A DNA stretch of 64,000 bases from Odontocerum albicorne (lineage: Eukaryota; Arthropoda; Insecta; Trichoptera; Odontoceridae), in the NCBI GenBank assembly GCA_949825065.1, contig OX463856.1, forward strand, positions 1,588,702 to 1,652,701, written 5' to 3'. The translations under genes were made by a program, and so were the position numbers. The notes below the pieces were generated by a model that was not told the DNA's origin, searched no databases, and saw nothing but the letters and a program-made list of their open reading frames with translations. Every line of letters starts with the position of its first letter. Positions within the stretch are counted from its first letter, which is position 1. Below are positions 10,669 through 19,960 of this stretch, piece by piece.

Positions 10669-10917
10669 AACAGAACACGTACATCGACGAACTACACCAT
10701 CGTTACATTGCTGAACCCGAACGAAAATCGAACATCGCCACATTGGTCATCGCCACATTGGTGAACCCGAACGAAAATCGAACATCGCTAAATTGAGCCC
10801 GCACGAAAACTGAACCCGCACGAAAACTGAACCCGCACGAAAACCGAACCGCACGAAAACTGAACATCGCTACGAATACATACCTCGACTATATCGAATA
10901 TCGCCGACTCGACAGCA
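10655..10917 (+). repeat. Reiterated PBS-like leader
   Basis: The leader consists largely of imperfect repeats of gaacccg.acgaaaa.cgaac, at least seven times, with cattggtgaacccgaacg embedded in some. It looks like local slippage or repeated strand-transfer products involving the primer-binding region. A 60-codon frame crosses the LTR end but shows no similarity I recognise. Confidence 0.7.
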
Positions 10918-11166
10918 ATGTCAAAACAATTGCAACTCGACACCGGCATCAGCAGCAACGCGATGAGCATCATGAACAATTTCGTCAACGAGATTTTCGA
11001 ACGCACCGCCGCCAACGCCAACCGCCTCGCCCACTACAACAAGATGATCATCATCACCAGCAGAGAGATCCAGACAACCGTCAAGATTCTACTCCCCGGC
11101 GAACTGGCCAAGCACGCCGTCAGCAAGGACAGCAGAGCCGTCACTCAGATACAACACTACATCTGA
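10918..11166 (+). CDS. Histone H2B-like protein, N-terminally truncated
   Basis: The uninterrupted 82-codon frame starts with ATG and ends TGA. Residues 2-82 align without gaps to the H2B histone fold from the end of helix 1 to the C-terminus. Conserved blocks are [26 protein letters not shown] and [12 protein letters not shown]. The N-terminal tail and most of helix 1 (about 42 residues of a 123-125 residue H2B) are missing. At the C-terminus the lysine equivalent to human K120, the ubiquitination site, is glutamine (AVTQ), and acidic-patch E113 is lysine, while E105 (PGELAKH) is kept. Codons are G+C-rich at third positions, unlike the AT-rich surroundings but as in animal histone genes. It lies in the sense of the LTR element, 268 bases after the 5' LTR, so the LTR promoter could drive it. 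Upstream ATGs may limit translation. H2B identity is firm; function is unknown, and it may be a captured gene piece. Confidence 0.88.
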   Translation: MSKQLQLDTGISSNAMSIMNNFVNEIFERTAANANRLAHYNKMIIITSREIQTTVKILLPGELAKHAVSKDSRAVTQIQHYI

Positions 11167-11355
11167 TTTGGACGAGCCCGACGCCAGCTCATGTGAGGTC
11201 AGTCCTGGCGATCAGCCACACGATTTACAGGATTGCCTCCATCGACGAACTACTGACCGACAAAATGCTGGAGCAGACAAGCATCGCTACAACATCGATA
11301 CAACCACGGACATCGATACAACCACGCTACAACCACGCTGCAGCAACGAGCACCG
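11167..11355 (+). other. Interior of LTR element, unassigned
   Basis: G+C-rich sequence continuing from the H2B-like ORF, ending in short aca/tcg-rich repeats (catcgatacaaccacg). Two overlapping frames of 75-107 codons run through it, but neither shows a motif that I recognise as gag or histone. Confidence 0.4.
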
Positions 11356-11356
11356 C

Positions 11357-11710
11357 AGACTCCACCATCATCAAGCATCTGCAGATCAACCGTCCACATC
11401 GGACGCCATCTGCAACTTGATCTCCGCCATCACCATCATCATCAAGCCACCGCATATCAACCTTCCACATCGGAAGCCATCTGCAACTTGATCTACATCA
11501 CTATCATCATCATCAAGCCACCGCAGATCAACCTTCCACATCGGAAGCCATCTGCAACTTGATCTACATCACTATCATCATCATCAAGCCACCGCAGATC
11601 AACCTTCCACATCGGAAGCCATCTGCAACTTGATCAACATCATCACCATCACCATCAAGCCACCGCAGATCAACCTTCCACATCGGATGCCATCTGCAGC
11701 TTGATCCACA
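11357..11710 (+). repeat. 71-bp tandem array inside the LTR element, 5 copies
   Basis: The block tccacatcgga.gccatctg recurs at 11393, 11464, 11535, 11606 and 11677, exactly 71 bases apart. Units end in catcatcatcaagccaccg. Since 71 is not a multiple of three, the reading frame shifts with each unit, so the array is probably not coding. Confidence 0.95.
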
Positions 11711-11789
11711 CAACCAATCATCGACGATCAGCGCAACAACCAACCAAGCACCGCAGACAATCCAAATTTAGTGAGAGACGACCAAGCCT

Positions 11790-11966
11790 ACCCCTGTTTC
11801 CGCATCACCCATCTGACCGACAGATCTGGGAAAAAACGCCACGCGCTGTTGTTATCCACGTACCTACTTCGACACGGGGAACGGACGACCAGCCCGACGT
11901 CAGATGCACTGGAACCTATCGTTCACGCAAGGCACGCGCCCTCTGCGTTCACTAGGAAGGGAGCTA
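11790..11966 (+). pseudogene. Possible gag-pol 3' tail and polypurine tract
   Basis: A G+C-rich stretch carries two overlapping frames, one ending in an arginine-rich run (TYRSRKARALCVH) just before the purine tract aggaagggagc at 11955-11964. Ty3/mag-like pol genes commonly end with basic residues close to the polypurine tract, so this may be the only pol remnant. The similarity is by position and composition only. Confidence 0.4.
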
Positions 11967-12549
11967 TGTACCTGCCTGTATACCTACCTAAATGAATTGT
12001 CAAAATAACGAGTGAATTGTTAAAACACAAATAAATTAAATTAATTATTGTTTATCATAAACATACAGGGTCATTGACCGATCAAGTATTCATAGATAGC
12101 TACACGTCAAGAACGGCTGCAATGTTTACTATTTTTATAGTATCCGCGATTTGTCCAGTCATCTCCAAATATAAATAATTAACCTACCGCCAATTTATGT
12201 GCCAGAGCGAGACGGAGCATGTAACACGAACTGGTTCACCCATTTGTATAAAAGACCGGCGCTCCGATAAATAAAGATATATTCGTATTGTCATTCAGTC
12301 AACTGTCAAGACTTTGTTATTTATTTACCTGCTGTCCACTTATCGATTTATATCCGCATTCCTGAGTCCATATTTATTGACAACAAATCAAGATCATCAT
12401 GACTTATAGAAATAAGCAATTCGCTATATTGATGATTCTGTACGAGAAGTAACGCAGAATCAGCGAAAACGAAGATAACGATGTCGATATCAAGATCATC
12501 AGCACGTCCTAATAGGACACGTGCTACACTGATCTACACCACCGTTACA
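11967..12549 (+). repeat. 3' LTR
   Basis: Same length as the 5' LTR and about 98.8 percent identical to it by eye. TATAAAAG and AATAAA are retained. Followed by tgtt, the target duplication. Confidence 0.92.
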
Positions 12550-12654
12550 TGTTCATAACGAAATAATTTCACCCACCAATTTGTACTTTAATGAAAGTGT
12601 AATACATTATTTAAACTAGTTTAGGATTAAGCTATTAAGATAGGCTAAATGAGC

Positions 12655-12934
12655 ACACATTTAAATAAATAAATATAGGTTTATTGATGGCAACATTGTA
12701 TGTACATAATACGAGTATATTTAACTACACTTCAAAAAACGCATAAATTGCAGAAAATACATTAAATACAGAATCTATCAAAATGTATGGACTCATCTAA
12801 TACTATCCCCTCGGCCAAGATACACCCCACCAATATAGGGCGAGCCCAGCCACGGGGACACATGATATTTTTCACCCTTGCACATGTAGAATAAAAAGAA
12901 AAAAACAGAAAATAAATATATGGCAGAAAAAAAG
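12655..12934 (-). mobile_element. Dispersed repeat family C, minus copy
   Basis: On the minus strand this ends in tcaataaacctatatttat, preceded by a block with gctgggctcgccctatattg and ggggtgtatcttggccgagg. The same order is seen at 14015 (minus), 54780 (plus) and 59110 (plus). AATAAA-like sequence at the end suggests a retrotransposed 3' UTR or SINE. No coding part is visible. Confidence 0.7.
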
Positions 12935-13460
12935 CAATTCACAAATACCACCTCAGATTAATTCAAACAAACAGATAAAGGTTCCTTGACAGCAACACAA
13001 TGTGTACATATACTCGTATACACTCGTATATACTCGTATAATAAACAATTCACAAATACCACCTCAGATTAATTCAAACAAACAGATAAAGGTTCCTTGA
13101 CAGCAACACAATGTGTACATATACTCGTATACACTCGTATATACTCGTATAATAAACAATTCACAAATACCACCTCAGATTAATTCAAACAAACAGATAA
13201 AGGTTCCTTGACAGCAACACAATGTGTACATATACTCGTATATACTCGTATAATAAACAATTCACAAATACCACCTCAGATTAATTCAAACAAACAGATA
13301 AAGGTTCCTTGACAGCAACACAATGTGTACATATACTCGTATATACTCGTATAATAAACAATTCACAAATACCACCTCAGATTAATTCAAACAAACAGAT
13401 AAAGGTTCCTTGACAGCAACACAATGTGTACATATACTCGTATATACTCGTATAATAAAC
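12935..13460. repeat. Tandem array, 101/111-bp unit, 5 copies
   Basis: caattcacaaataccacctc recurs at 12935, 13046, 13157, 13258 and 13359. The first two units have an extra 10 bases (an additional actcgtatac block), the later three do not. Part of the unit (gacagcaacacaatgtgtac) resembles the end of family C, so the array seems to have grown from a family C copy. Confidence 0.95.
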
Positions 13461-13494
13461 ACATTCCGAGTATCGCACACACATCTCAAAACAA

Positions 13495-13660
13495 ACTGCA
13501 GAAAACATATTTAAGATAGAAGACACTAAAAGGTTCATCCGACTAACATTCCCCGGCCGATATACACCCCATTAATGCAGGGCAAGCCAGACCGCAAGGA
13601 TATCGGTGGGCTTTCAGCTCACACCCCTATACATCTAGACTAAAAAAAAACAAAATATAT
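13495..13660 (-). mobile_element. Family C partial copy
   Basis: Contains the cattccccggccgatataca and cacacccctatacatctaga blocks seen in the other family C copies. Ends are indistinct. Confidence 0.6.
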
Positions 13661-14014
13661 GGCAGAAAAAAATTACAAACGAGTACATGCATATGTGTGA
13701 GCCCGTTTTAAAAATTGTTTCGCAGCACCGTGTATTTTTTACGGTTTATCTATTATCCAATATCTATATCTGGCTCTGCTTCTATCTCCGCTGCTGAAGT
13801 AGGTTCAAAAAGACGATCTTTAGAAGTACTGATCACAAAGAAGTACTCACAACCAAGATGTATGCACGCACCATCAAGAAGTACCCATCACCAAAAAGTA
13901 CTCACCAAAAAAATATCCATCGCTAACAATTGCCACCACCAAGATGTACTCTCCACTAAAATGCGCTTCTGAAAAGATATTTCTTCCGAAATATCGCTAA
14001 ACAGTAAATTTACC
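13661..14014. other. No recognisable feature
   Basis: Includes a loosely repetitive stretch of aagatg and aagtact-type motifs at about 13800-13970 but no identifiable gene or element. Confidence 0.5.
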
Positions 14015-14460
14015 TATAAATAAATAAATAAATAATAGGTTTATTGATAGCAACATAGTATGAACAGATTATATTTAAATAACACTTCTAAAACACACAA
14101 ATTGCAGATAATACATTAAATACAGAAGCTATCAAAAGGTCTGGTCTCATCTAATAGCATCCCCTCGGCCAAGATACACCCCACCAATATAGGGCGAACC
14201 CAGCCACGGGGACACCAGATGTTTTTCAGCCCACACCCTTGAACACGTAGAACAAGAGTATATAAAAAAAATAAACACAGAAAATAAATAGATGACAAAA
14301 AAAATACATTCAAGAGAGAAGACACTAAAAGGTCCGGGCTCATCCCACAAACATTCCCCCGGCCGAGATACACCCCACCAATGTAGGGCGAGCCCGACCG
14401 CAAGGGCATCAGGGGGCTTCCATCCCACACCCCCGCATATCTAGATTAAAGAATAAATAG
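14015..14460 (-). mobile_element. Family C, two adjacent partial copies
   Basis: The first copy (14015-14300) has the complete order of blocks, from the aataggtttattgatagcaa end to tttttcagcccacaccc. A second piece (about 14303-14450) repeats ggccgagatacaccccacca and its neighbours. The two plausible 90-100-codon minus frames here are repeats of one another, not genes. Confidence 0.7.
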
Positions 14461-15035
14461 AAAAAAAAAGAAAAAAAACAAAAACGTATGACAGAAAACA
14501 AAATAAAAAGTAAACCCACATATACCACATCAGGTTAACTATCAGCAAGAACGAGAAAAAAAAAGAAAAGAAAAGCCTCAAAGGAGTCCAAATTTTACAT
14601 AATGACAAATGGGAAGTAAGATAGTTGAGAGAACATTGAAATAGTTAGGCATAATTTGACAAATACCACCCAAATGCCAAAAATGTCGTACAACTCGGGA
14701 TATATTGTATGTCCCTGGTGATCATTAAACCTTCAGGGCTAGGCCGTTGACGCGTTACGCTTTCAGGTTCAATAGTTTTATTGCGTGTTACGACGCGTAG
14801 ACTCAAAACGACGACATGTTTTGATTCGGTCGTAAAAAAAATAAAGTTTCTACTTTCTAACTTTTACGACTCAAGGACAAAAAAATATTAAAATGTAACT
14901 TTTTATTACCCGTAAGAACAAATTTCCTTGTCTTCCCAACGGAAGATTCGAGTTTGAATACCGATGGTACTTAATTTTTTTTATCATCTTTAGAGCCGAC
15001 TTCGGCATGAATATAATATGTTTTAGGCACATTGA
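14461..15035. other. No recognisable feature
   Basis: A-rich then AT-rich sequence. I see no repeat family or coding motif in it. Confidence 0.5.
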
Positions 15036-15044
15036 TATACAAGT

Positions 15045-15292
15045 ACCCGGCGGTAAGTAATATACATCGGGCTTGAGAAATATACTGTCGACCATAATCG
15101 GCTAACTTCGGCTTTGTAGAGCGTCGTCTCTGTCATTCATACATGTGATCCGTCGCGATTTGGAAATCGATGTCAAGCGATTTAGGGACAGAGACGACGC
15201 TCTACAAAACCGAAGCTAGCCGATTATGGCCGAGAGTCTCGTTCTTAAGCCCGATGTGTATTACTTACCGCCGGGTACGGTACCTTGTTATG
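15045..15292. mobile_element. Hairpin MITE (family B), full length
   Basis: Left arm gtacccggcggtaagtaat, then catcgggctt and tcggctaacttcggctttgt; right arm is the complement, ending tacttaccgccgggtac. Arms are about 90-100 bases around a short, non-palindromic centre. Other copies lie at 30115 (left end degraded), 43926 and 50692. Confidence 0.88.
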
Positions 15293-15399
15293 TATTTTTT
15301 TTCTGAACCCTTACACCCGCGGTCTCTCACTCTTATTTACAATACTATTAATTAGAATTCATTGCGTTATCTCAGTTAATACTTTTTCTACTTAAAAGT

Positions 15400-15764
15400 G
15401 AGATATGGGTGGCGTGTGCAGGTTTAGGAACTACTTGAAGACACTTTTTTTGGAGCTGTTATCAAAATGTATGATTATGTATAAAAATTACACCCATACA
15501 TTACACTTCAAGTTCACCTGAAGTTGAATGTGTTACTAAAACATATCTGAAGATTTACTAAAGTTTCTTTGAAGTTCGTTTTCTCTTCGAAATCTTTCTG
15601 CGGTTTTTGGCTAAATATGTTATTCTATATTCCCCGCATCTGCGTTTCTAAACGTTGGGAATTTCCAAATTTAATAGCCGCAGCCACCACTTTCCTATCG
15701 TTACAATCAATTTGGCTTTTTTGTATTGTTTTTAATCTGTCAAAAATAGTGTGTTCGAAATTTA
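15400..15764 (+). mobile_element. LINE 3' end (family G)
   Basis: A short frame resembling the tail of a LINE ORF2 (GGVCRFRNYLKTLFLELL) is followed by a 3'-UTR-like segment. That segment has gttgaatgtgttactaaaac, tctgcggtttt, aatagccgcagccaccac and aatctgtcaaaaatagtgtg. Related segments are at 25640-25773/26288-26440, 30715-30835 and 33640-34050. It ends where the 33-bp array begins. Confidence 0.6.
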
Positions 15765-17412
15765 AGATAGAGCGAGAGTCTGCTCTGCTCAGTATCAAGA
15801 TGGAGCGAGAGTCTTCTCTGCTCTATATCAAGATGGAGCGAGAGTCTGCTCTGCTCTATATCAAGATGGAGCGAGAGTCTGCTCTGCTCTATATCAAGAT
15901 GGAGCGAGAGTCTGCTCTGCTCTATATCAAGATGGAGCGAGAGTCTTCTCTGCTTTATATCAAGATGGAGCGAGAGTCTTCTCTGCTCTATATCAAGATG
16001 GAGCGAGAGTCTGCTCTGCTCTATATCAAGATGGAGCGAGAGTCTTCTCTGCTCTATATCAAGATGGAGCGAGAGTCTGCTCTGCTCTATATCAAGATGG
16101 AGCGAGAGTCTTCTCTGCTCTATATCAAGATGGAGCGAGAGTCTGCTCTGCTCTATATCAAGATGGAGCGAGAGTCTGCTCTGCTCTATATCAAGATGGA
16201 GCGAGAGTCTGCTCTGCTCTATATCAAGATGGAGCGAGAGTCTGCTATGCTCTATATCAAGATGGAGCGAGAGTCTTCTCTGCTTTATATCAAGATGGAG
16301 CGAGAGTCTTCTCTGCTCTATATCAAGATGGAGCGAGAGTCTGCTCTGCTCTATATCAAGATGGAGCGAGAGTCTTCTCTGCTTTATATCAAGATGGAGC
16401 GAGAGTCTTCTCTGCTCTATATCAAGATGGAGCGAGAGTCTGCTCTGCTCTATATCAAGATGGAGCGAGAGTCTTCTCTGCTCTATATCAAGATGGAGCG
16501 AGAGTCTGCTCTGCTCTATATCAAGATGGAGCGAGAGTCTGCTCTGCTCTATATCAAGATGGAGCGAGAGTCTGCTATGCTCTATATCAAGATGGAGCGA
16601 GAGTCTGCTATGCTCTATATCAAGATGGAGCGAGAGTCTTCTCTGCTCTATATCAAGATGGAGCGAGAGTCTGCTCTGCTCTATATCAAGATGGAGCGAG
16701 AGTCTTCTCTGCTCTATATCAAGATGGAGCGAGAGTCTGCTCTGCTCTATATCAAGATGGAGCGAGAGTCTTCTCTGCTCTATATCAAGATGGAGCGAGA
16801 GTCTGCTCTGCTCTATATCAAGATGGAGCGAGAGTCTGCTCTGCTCTATATCAAGATGGAGCGAGAGTCTGCTCTGCTCTATATCAAGATGGAGCGAGAG
16901 TCTGCTCTGCTCTATATCAAGATGGAGCGAGAGTCTGCTCTGCTCTATATCAAGATGGAGCGAGAGTCTGCTCTGCTCTATATCAAGATGGAGCGAGAGT
17001 CTGCTCTGCTCTATATCAAGATGGAGCGAGAGTCTGCTATGCTCTATATCAAGATGGAGCGAGAGTCTGCTATGCTCTATATCAAGATGGAGCGAGAGTT
17101 TGCTCTGCTTTATATCAAGATGGAGCGAGATTTTGTTCTGCTCATTATCAAGATGGAACGAGAGTCTGCTCTGCTTTATATCAAGATGGAGCGAGAGTCT
17201 GCTCTGCTCTATTTCAAGATGGAATGAGAGTTTGCTCTGCTCTAGAACAAGATGGAATGAGAGTCTGCTCTGCTTTATATCAAGATACACCGAGAGTTTG
17301 CTCTGCTCTATGTCAAGATGGACCGAGAGTCTGCTCTGCTTTATGTCAAGATGGAGCGAGCGTCTGCTCTGCTCTATGTCAAGATGGAGCGAGAGTCTTC
17401 TGTGTTCTATAT
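15765..17412. repeat. 33-bp tandem array, about 50 copies, open on both strands
   Basis: The unit agatggagcgagagtctgct plus ctgctctatatca (33 bp) is repeated with very little variation, mainly tct/gct and ctc/ttt/atg switches. In the plus frame it reads KMERESALLYI, and a frame of 552 codons runs from 15569 to 17227. The complement also stays open for 516 codons. The last units are more diverged and lose the frame. The 65 upstream codons come from a LINE 3' end, not from a recognisable gene, so the frame is probably a by-product of a period divisible by three. The 11-residue unit is compatible with a hendecad coiled coil if it were translated. Confidence 0.95.
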
Positions 17413-17530
17413 AAATTGGCCTTTTATCATTATTATTTACTGATTGCGACTGAAACAGCGATTGAAAAAACTCTTAATTTGAAATCAGTAGTACTACTCG
17501 CATGCGTTAAATCTTTGATTTGCCTTTTTT

Positions 17531-18036
17531 CTCCAGCATAACTTCTTTTCCCATGGATAGATGATATCTCCGTTTTCTCCAGCATACCTTCTTTTCCCGT
17601 AGATAGATGATATCTCCGTTTTCTCCAGCATACCTTCTTTTCCCATGGATAGATGATATCTCCGTTTTCTCCAGCATACCTTCTTTTCCCATGGATAGAT
17701 GATATCTCCGTTTTCTCCAGCATACCTTCTTTTCCCGTAGATAGATGATATCACCGTTTTCTCCAGCATACCTTCTTTTCCCGTAGATAGATGATATCTC
17801 CGTTTTCTCCAGCATACCTTCTTTTCCCATGGATAGATGATATCTCCGTTTTCTCCAGCATACCTTCTTTTCCCGTAGATAGATGATATCTCCGTTTTCT
17901 CCAGCATACCTTCTTTTCCCGTAGATAGATGATATCTCCGTTTTCTCCAGCATTCCTTCTTTTTCCATGGATAGATGATATCTCCGTTTTCTCCAGCATA
18001 CCTTCTTTTCCCATGGATAGATAATATCTCCGTTTT
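17531..18036. repeat. 46-bp tandem array, 11 copies
   Basis: ctccagcataccttcttttc starts each unit, at 17531, 17577, 17623 and onward to 17991. The main variable site is ccgtagatag versus ccatggatag. The array lies 120 bases after the end of the 33-bp array and has no sequence relation to it. Confidence 0.95.
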
Positions 18037-18179
18037 TGCTGTTATTTTGTATTGTTCTTGCATTTCGTACAAATTAACAAATAGGCTTACTACAATGATA
18101 ATTTAAACCTTAAACTTCGACAACGCATAATTAAGTGTTGTATGTACATCGTATATTTTATTTTAAGCTGTTGAAACTT

Positions 18180-18312
18180 AGACCAGAATGTTGAGGTTTT
18201 ACAAGACTTATTTGGCTCCATTCAGTCTTTTTCCACGTTCACGTTTCATTCACATACATCAAAATTGGCGCCAAATTACTGTTGTGGAATCTTAGCAGAT
18301 TATCATCATTGT
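18180..18312 (-). pseudogene. RTE-like LINE fragment
   Basis: The complement of cattcacatacatcaaaatt and of ggcgccaaatt.ctgttgtgg matches the region upstream of the WTLK block in the copies at 8740 and 21840. Only about 130 bases survive. It abuts a SINE. Confidence 0.65.
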
Positions 18313-18317
18313 ATAAT

Positions 18318-18450
18318 ACTTTCGTTGTATACAGTACAATCTAGCGGGCTGCCACGAAGCAATCTATTCCAACCAACCAGAAAGATGCTATAGAGGCCTT
18401 TAATGAAAACCAGACTGGAATCCTATTTAGTAAAATCTCGAGTTCCAGTG
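18318..18450 (-). mobile_element. SINE S1, head missing
   Basis: Tail (cgttgtatacagtacaatct), ccaaccaaccagaaagatgc and the aaaaccagactggaatcc body are present in minus orientation; the tRNA-like head is lost. Confidence 0.75.
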
Positions 18451-19074
18451 TTATTGAGCGCAAAAGGGTTTTTAAGATTTTGTTGAAATTTAGTAGTATG
18501 TTCAACGTGTGGATTGATATTTAACACTATATTTTCAGATTTACTGGCCAATTCAAGAATTCCAGCAACAGTTTTTGCTGTCTGAATTTCTAATTTACAT
18601 GATAAGATTGTGGAATTCGATTTTTTTAAACAACGCTAAAGTGAAATCGCGTAAATCGAGAGATAAGCAAAAATAGTTGTAACAAACAAAGTACGAATCT
18701 GAAATAAAAGAAATAAAATCAAAATAAATAATAACTTTCACAGCGTGTTGATTCTTTCCCAAAAACCTTGGTCCACTACATCAATACACGTACTTGACAT
18801 ACGTAATAACATGTTTGAGCTCCTAAATATCAGTCTGTCGTGCGTAGTCTTAACTAGTTTCGTGGTCTGCGATGATAGCAACAGGCAGGAAGCCTGTTCT
18901 GGTACTCAATACGAGAGAGGAGACGAGATCAGTCACTTTGATGGATCTGTGAGATGATGACAGTGTTTTGATGGACTGTCTGTACATCTGTTGAACGTCC
19001 AGAGATGAAATAGTAAATTCGGCAGAAATTCGTTTTATTTATATAAAGATTATAAAAAAATTAGCATTGCATTA
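18451..19074. other. No recognisable feature
   Basis: A 70-codon plus frame (18745-18957) has no motif I recognise. The remainder is AT-rich. Confidence 0.5.
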
Positions 19075-19075
19075 C

Positions 19076-19205
19076 TTTCGTTGTATACGGCATAACCTGT
19101 ATATAATGAAAGTATGGTACAAAAGAAGATATTGTCACACGGTTTAACTTTTCTGGTTGTTACCAAAAAAGTTAAAAAAGCTTTAAATGAAAACTAGACT
19201 ATTAT
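19076..19205 (-). mobile_element. SINE S1, diverged, head missing
   Basis: Begins actttcgttgtatac and includes the aaatgaaaactagact body block. The tail is diverged and the head absent. Confidence 0.6.
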
Positions 19206-19455
19206 TAATTTCTTGTTATTTGTTTAGTCAAACACTGTTTATTCTACTTTGTACCTATATAACGGTATAACCCCACCAGTTTTAAGATTTACATCTCATC
19301 AGGGGAGAGTCTTGTTTGTGCACCCCTGACGATGAGGTGAACACCTTGAAACCGGTAGAGTTATACGTTATATAAAATAGAATAAACAGTGTTTGACTAA
19401 AAAAAATTCAAAGTCTAAATCTCCACAGTGTTTATGCCTTAATTGTAAATAACAT
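19206..19455. mobile_element. Foldback MITE
   Basis: Ends are tttagtcaaacactgtttat and its complement ataaacagtgtttgactaaa. The inner arms carry gtataaccccacc and the aaaccggtagagttata block. The outermost arm (ctccacagtgtttatgcctt) corresponds to the longer element at 5078. Confidence 0.8.
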
Positions 19456-19770
19456 ATTATTTCTTTATTTATAAACACAATAAACTATACTTAAGTGTCT
19501 TTTACAAAACACAGTAAAACATAAAAATCAAAAGATGCAATTTGGTACATATATTGATTGTTCCGTTATATAAAGGTAAAGGCGCAAGAATGAAGTGTGA
19601 ACGTTACAGAGTTTCTGGCATCACTTTACTGAGTTTTGTAAGTAAACTGTAAGGAAAAATATGTGATAGAAATAGTGAAAATATCTGATAGAAAGAGTGA
19701 AAAGAAAGAATAAAAGTGTGGTGCCTTATGATACCTTTTACTCCGGGTACCTTTTCAAGTGGAAGAAGAT
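19456..19770. other. No recognisable feature
   Basis: No motif identified. Confidence 0.5.
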
Positions 19771-19960
19771 GCTAACAGTGCGATATGCTAACATTCAATA
19801 TCTATTTAGTGAGAAATGCTAACATTCAATATGTATTTAGTGCGATATGCTAACATTCAATTGTCTATTTAGTGAGATATGCTAACATTCAATATCTATT
19901 TAGTGCGATATGCTAACATTCAATATCTATTTAGTGAGATATGCTAACATTCAATATCTA

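Larger units (their letters stand above)
10068..12549 (+). mobile_element. Non-autonomous LTR retrotransposon carrying an H2B-like ORF
   Basis: Two 583-bp direct repeats (10068-10650 and 11967-12549) begin TGTACCTG and end GTTACA, and the element is flanked by tgtt at 10064-10067 and 12550-12553, a 4-bp target-site duplication. A primer-binding-site-like TTGGTGACTCCGAA follows the first LTR, and a purine-rich aggaagggagc precedes the second. The LTRs differ at about seven positions (about 1.2 percent), so the insertion is fairly recent. The 1.3-kb interior has no protease, reverse transcriptase or integrase, so it must depend on another element. The interior holds PBS-like reiterations, the H2B-like ORF, a 71-bp array and a possible gag-pol tail. 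The PBS type and the 4-bp duplication suit a Ty3/mag-like element; the clade is inferred. Confidence 0.92.

Noticed and set aside
14116..14430. Two overlapping minus frames of 93-104 codons
   Set aside because: Each contains the same family C block twice; the sequence is a dispersed repeat without coding signature.
15740..17290. 516-codon minus-strand frame through the 33-bp array as a gene
   Set aside because: It is an artefact of a repeat period divisible by three. No start context, no non-repetitive domain, and the plus strand is equally open.
17494..18072. 192-codon minus frame over the 46-bp array
   Set aside because: The period is not divisible by three, so the frame cycles through three readings of the same noncoding unit; all frames are open by chance lack of stops.
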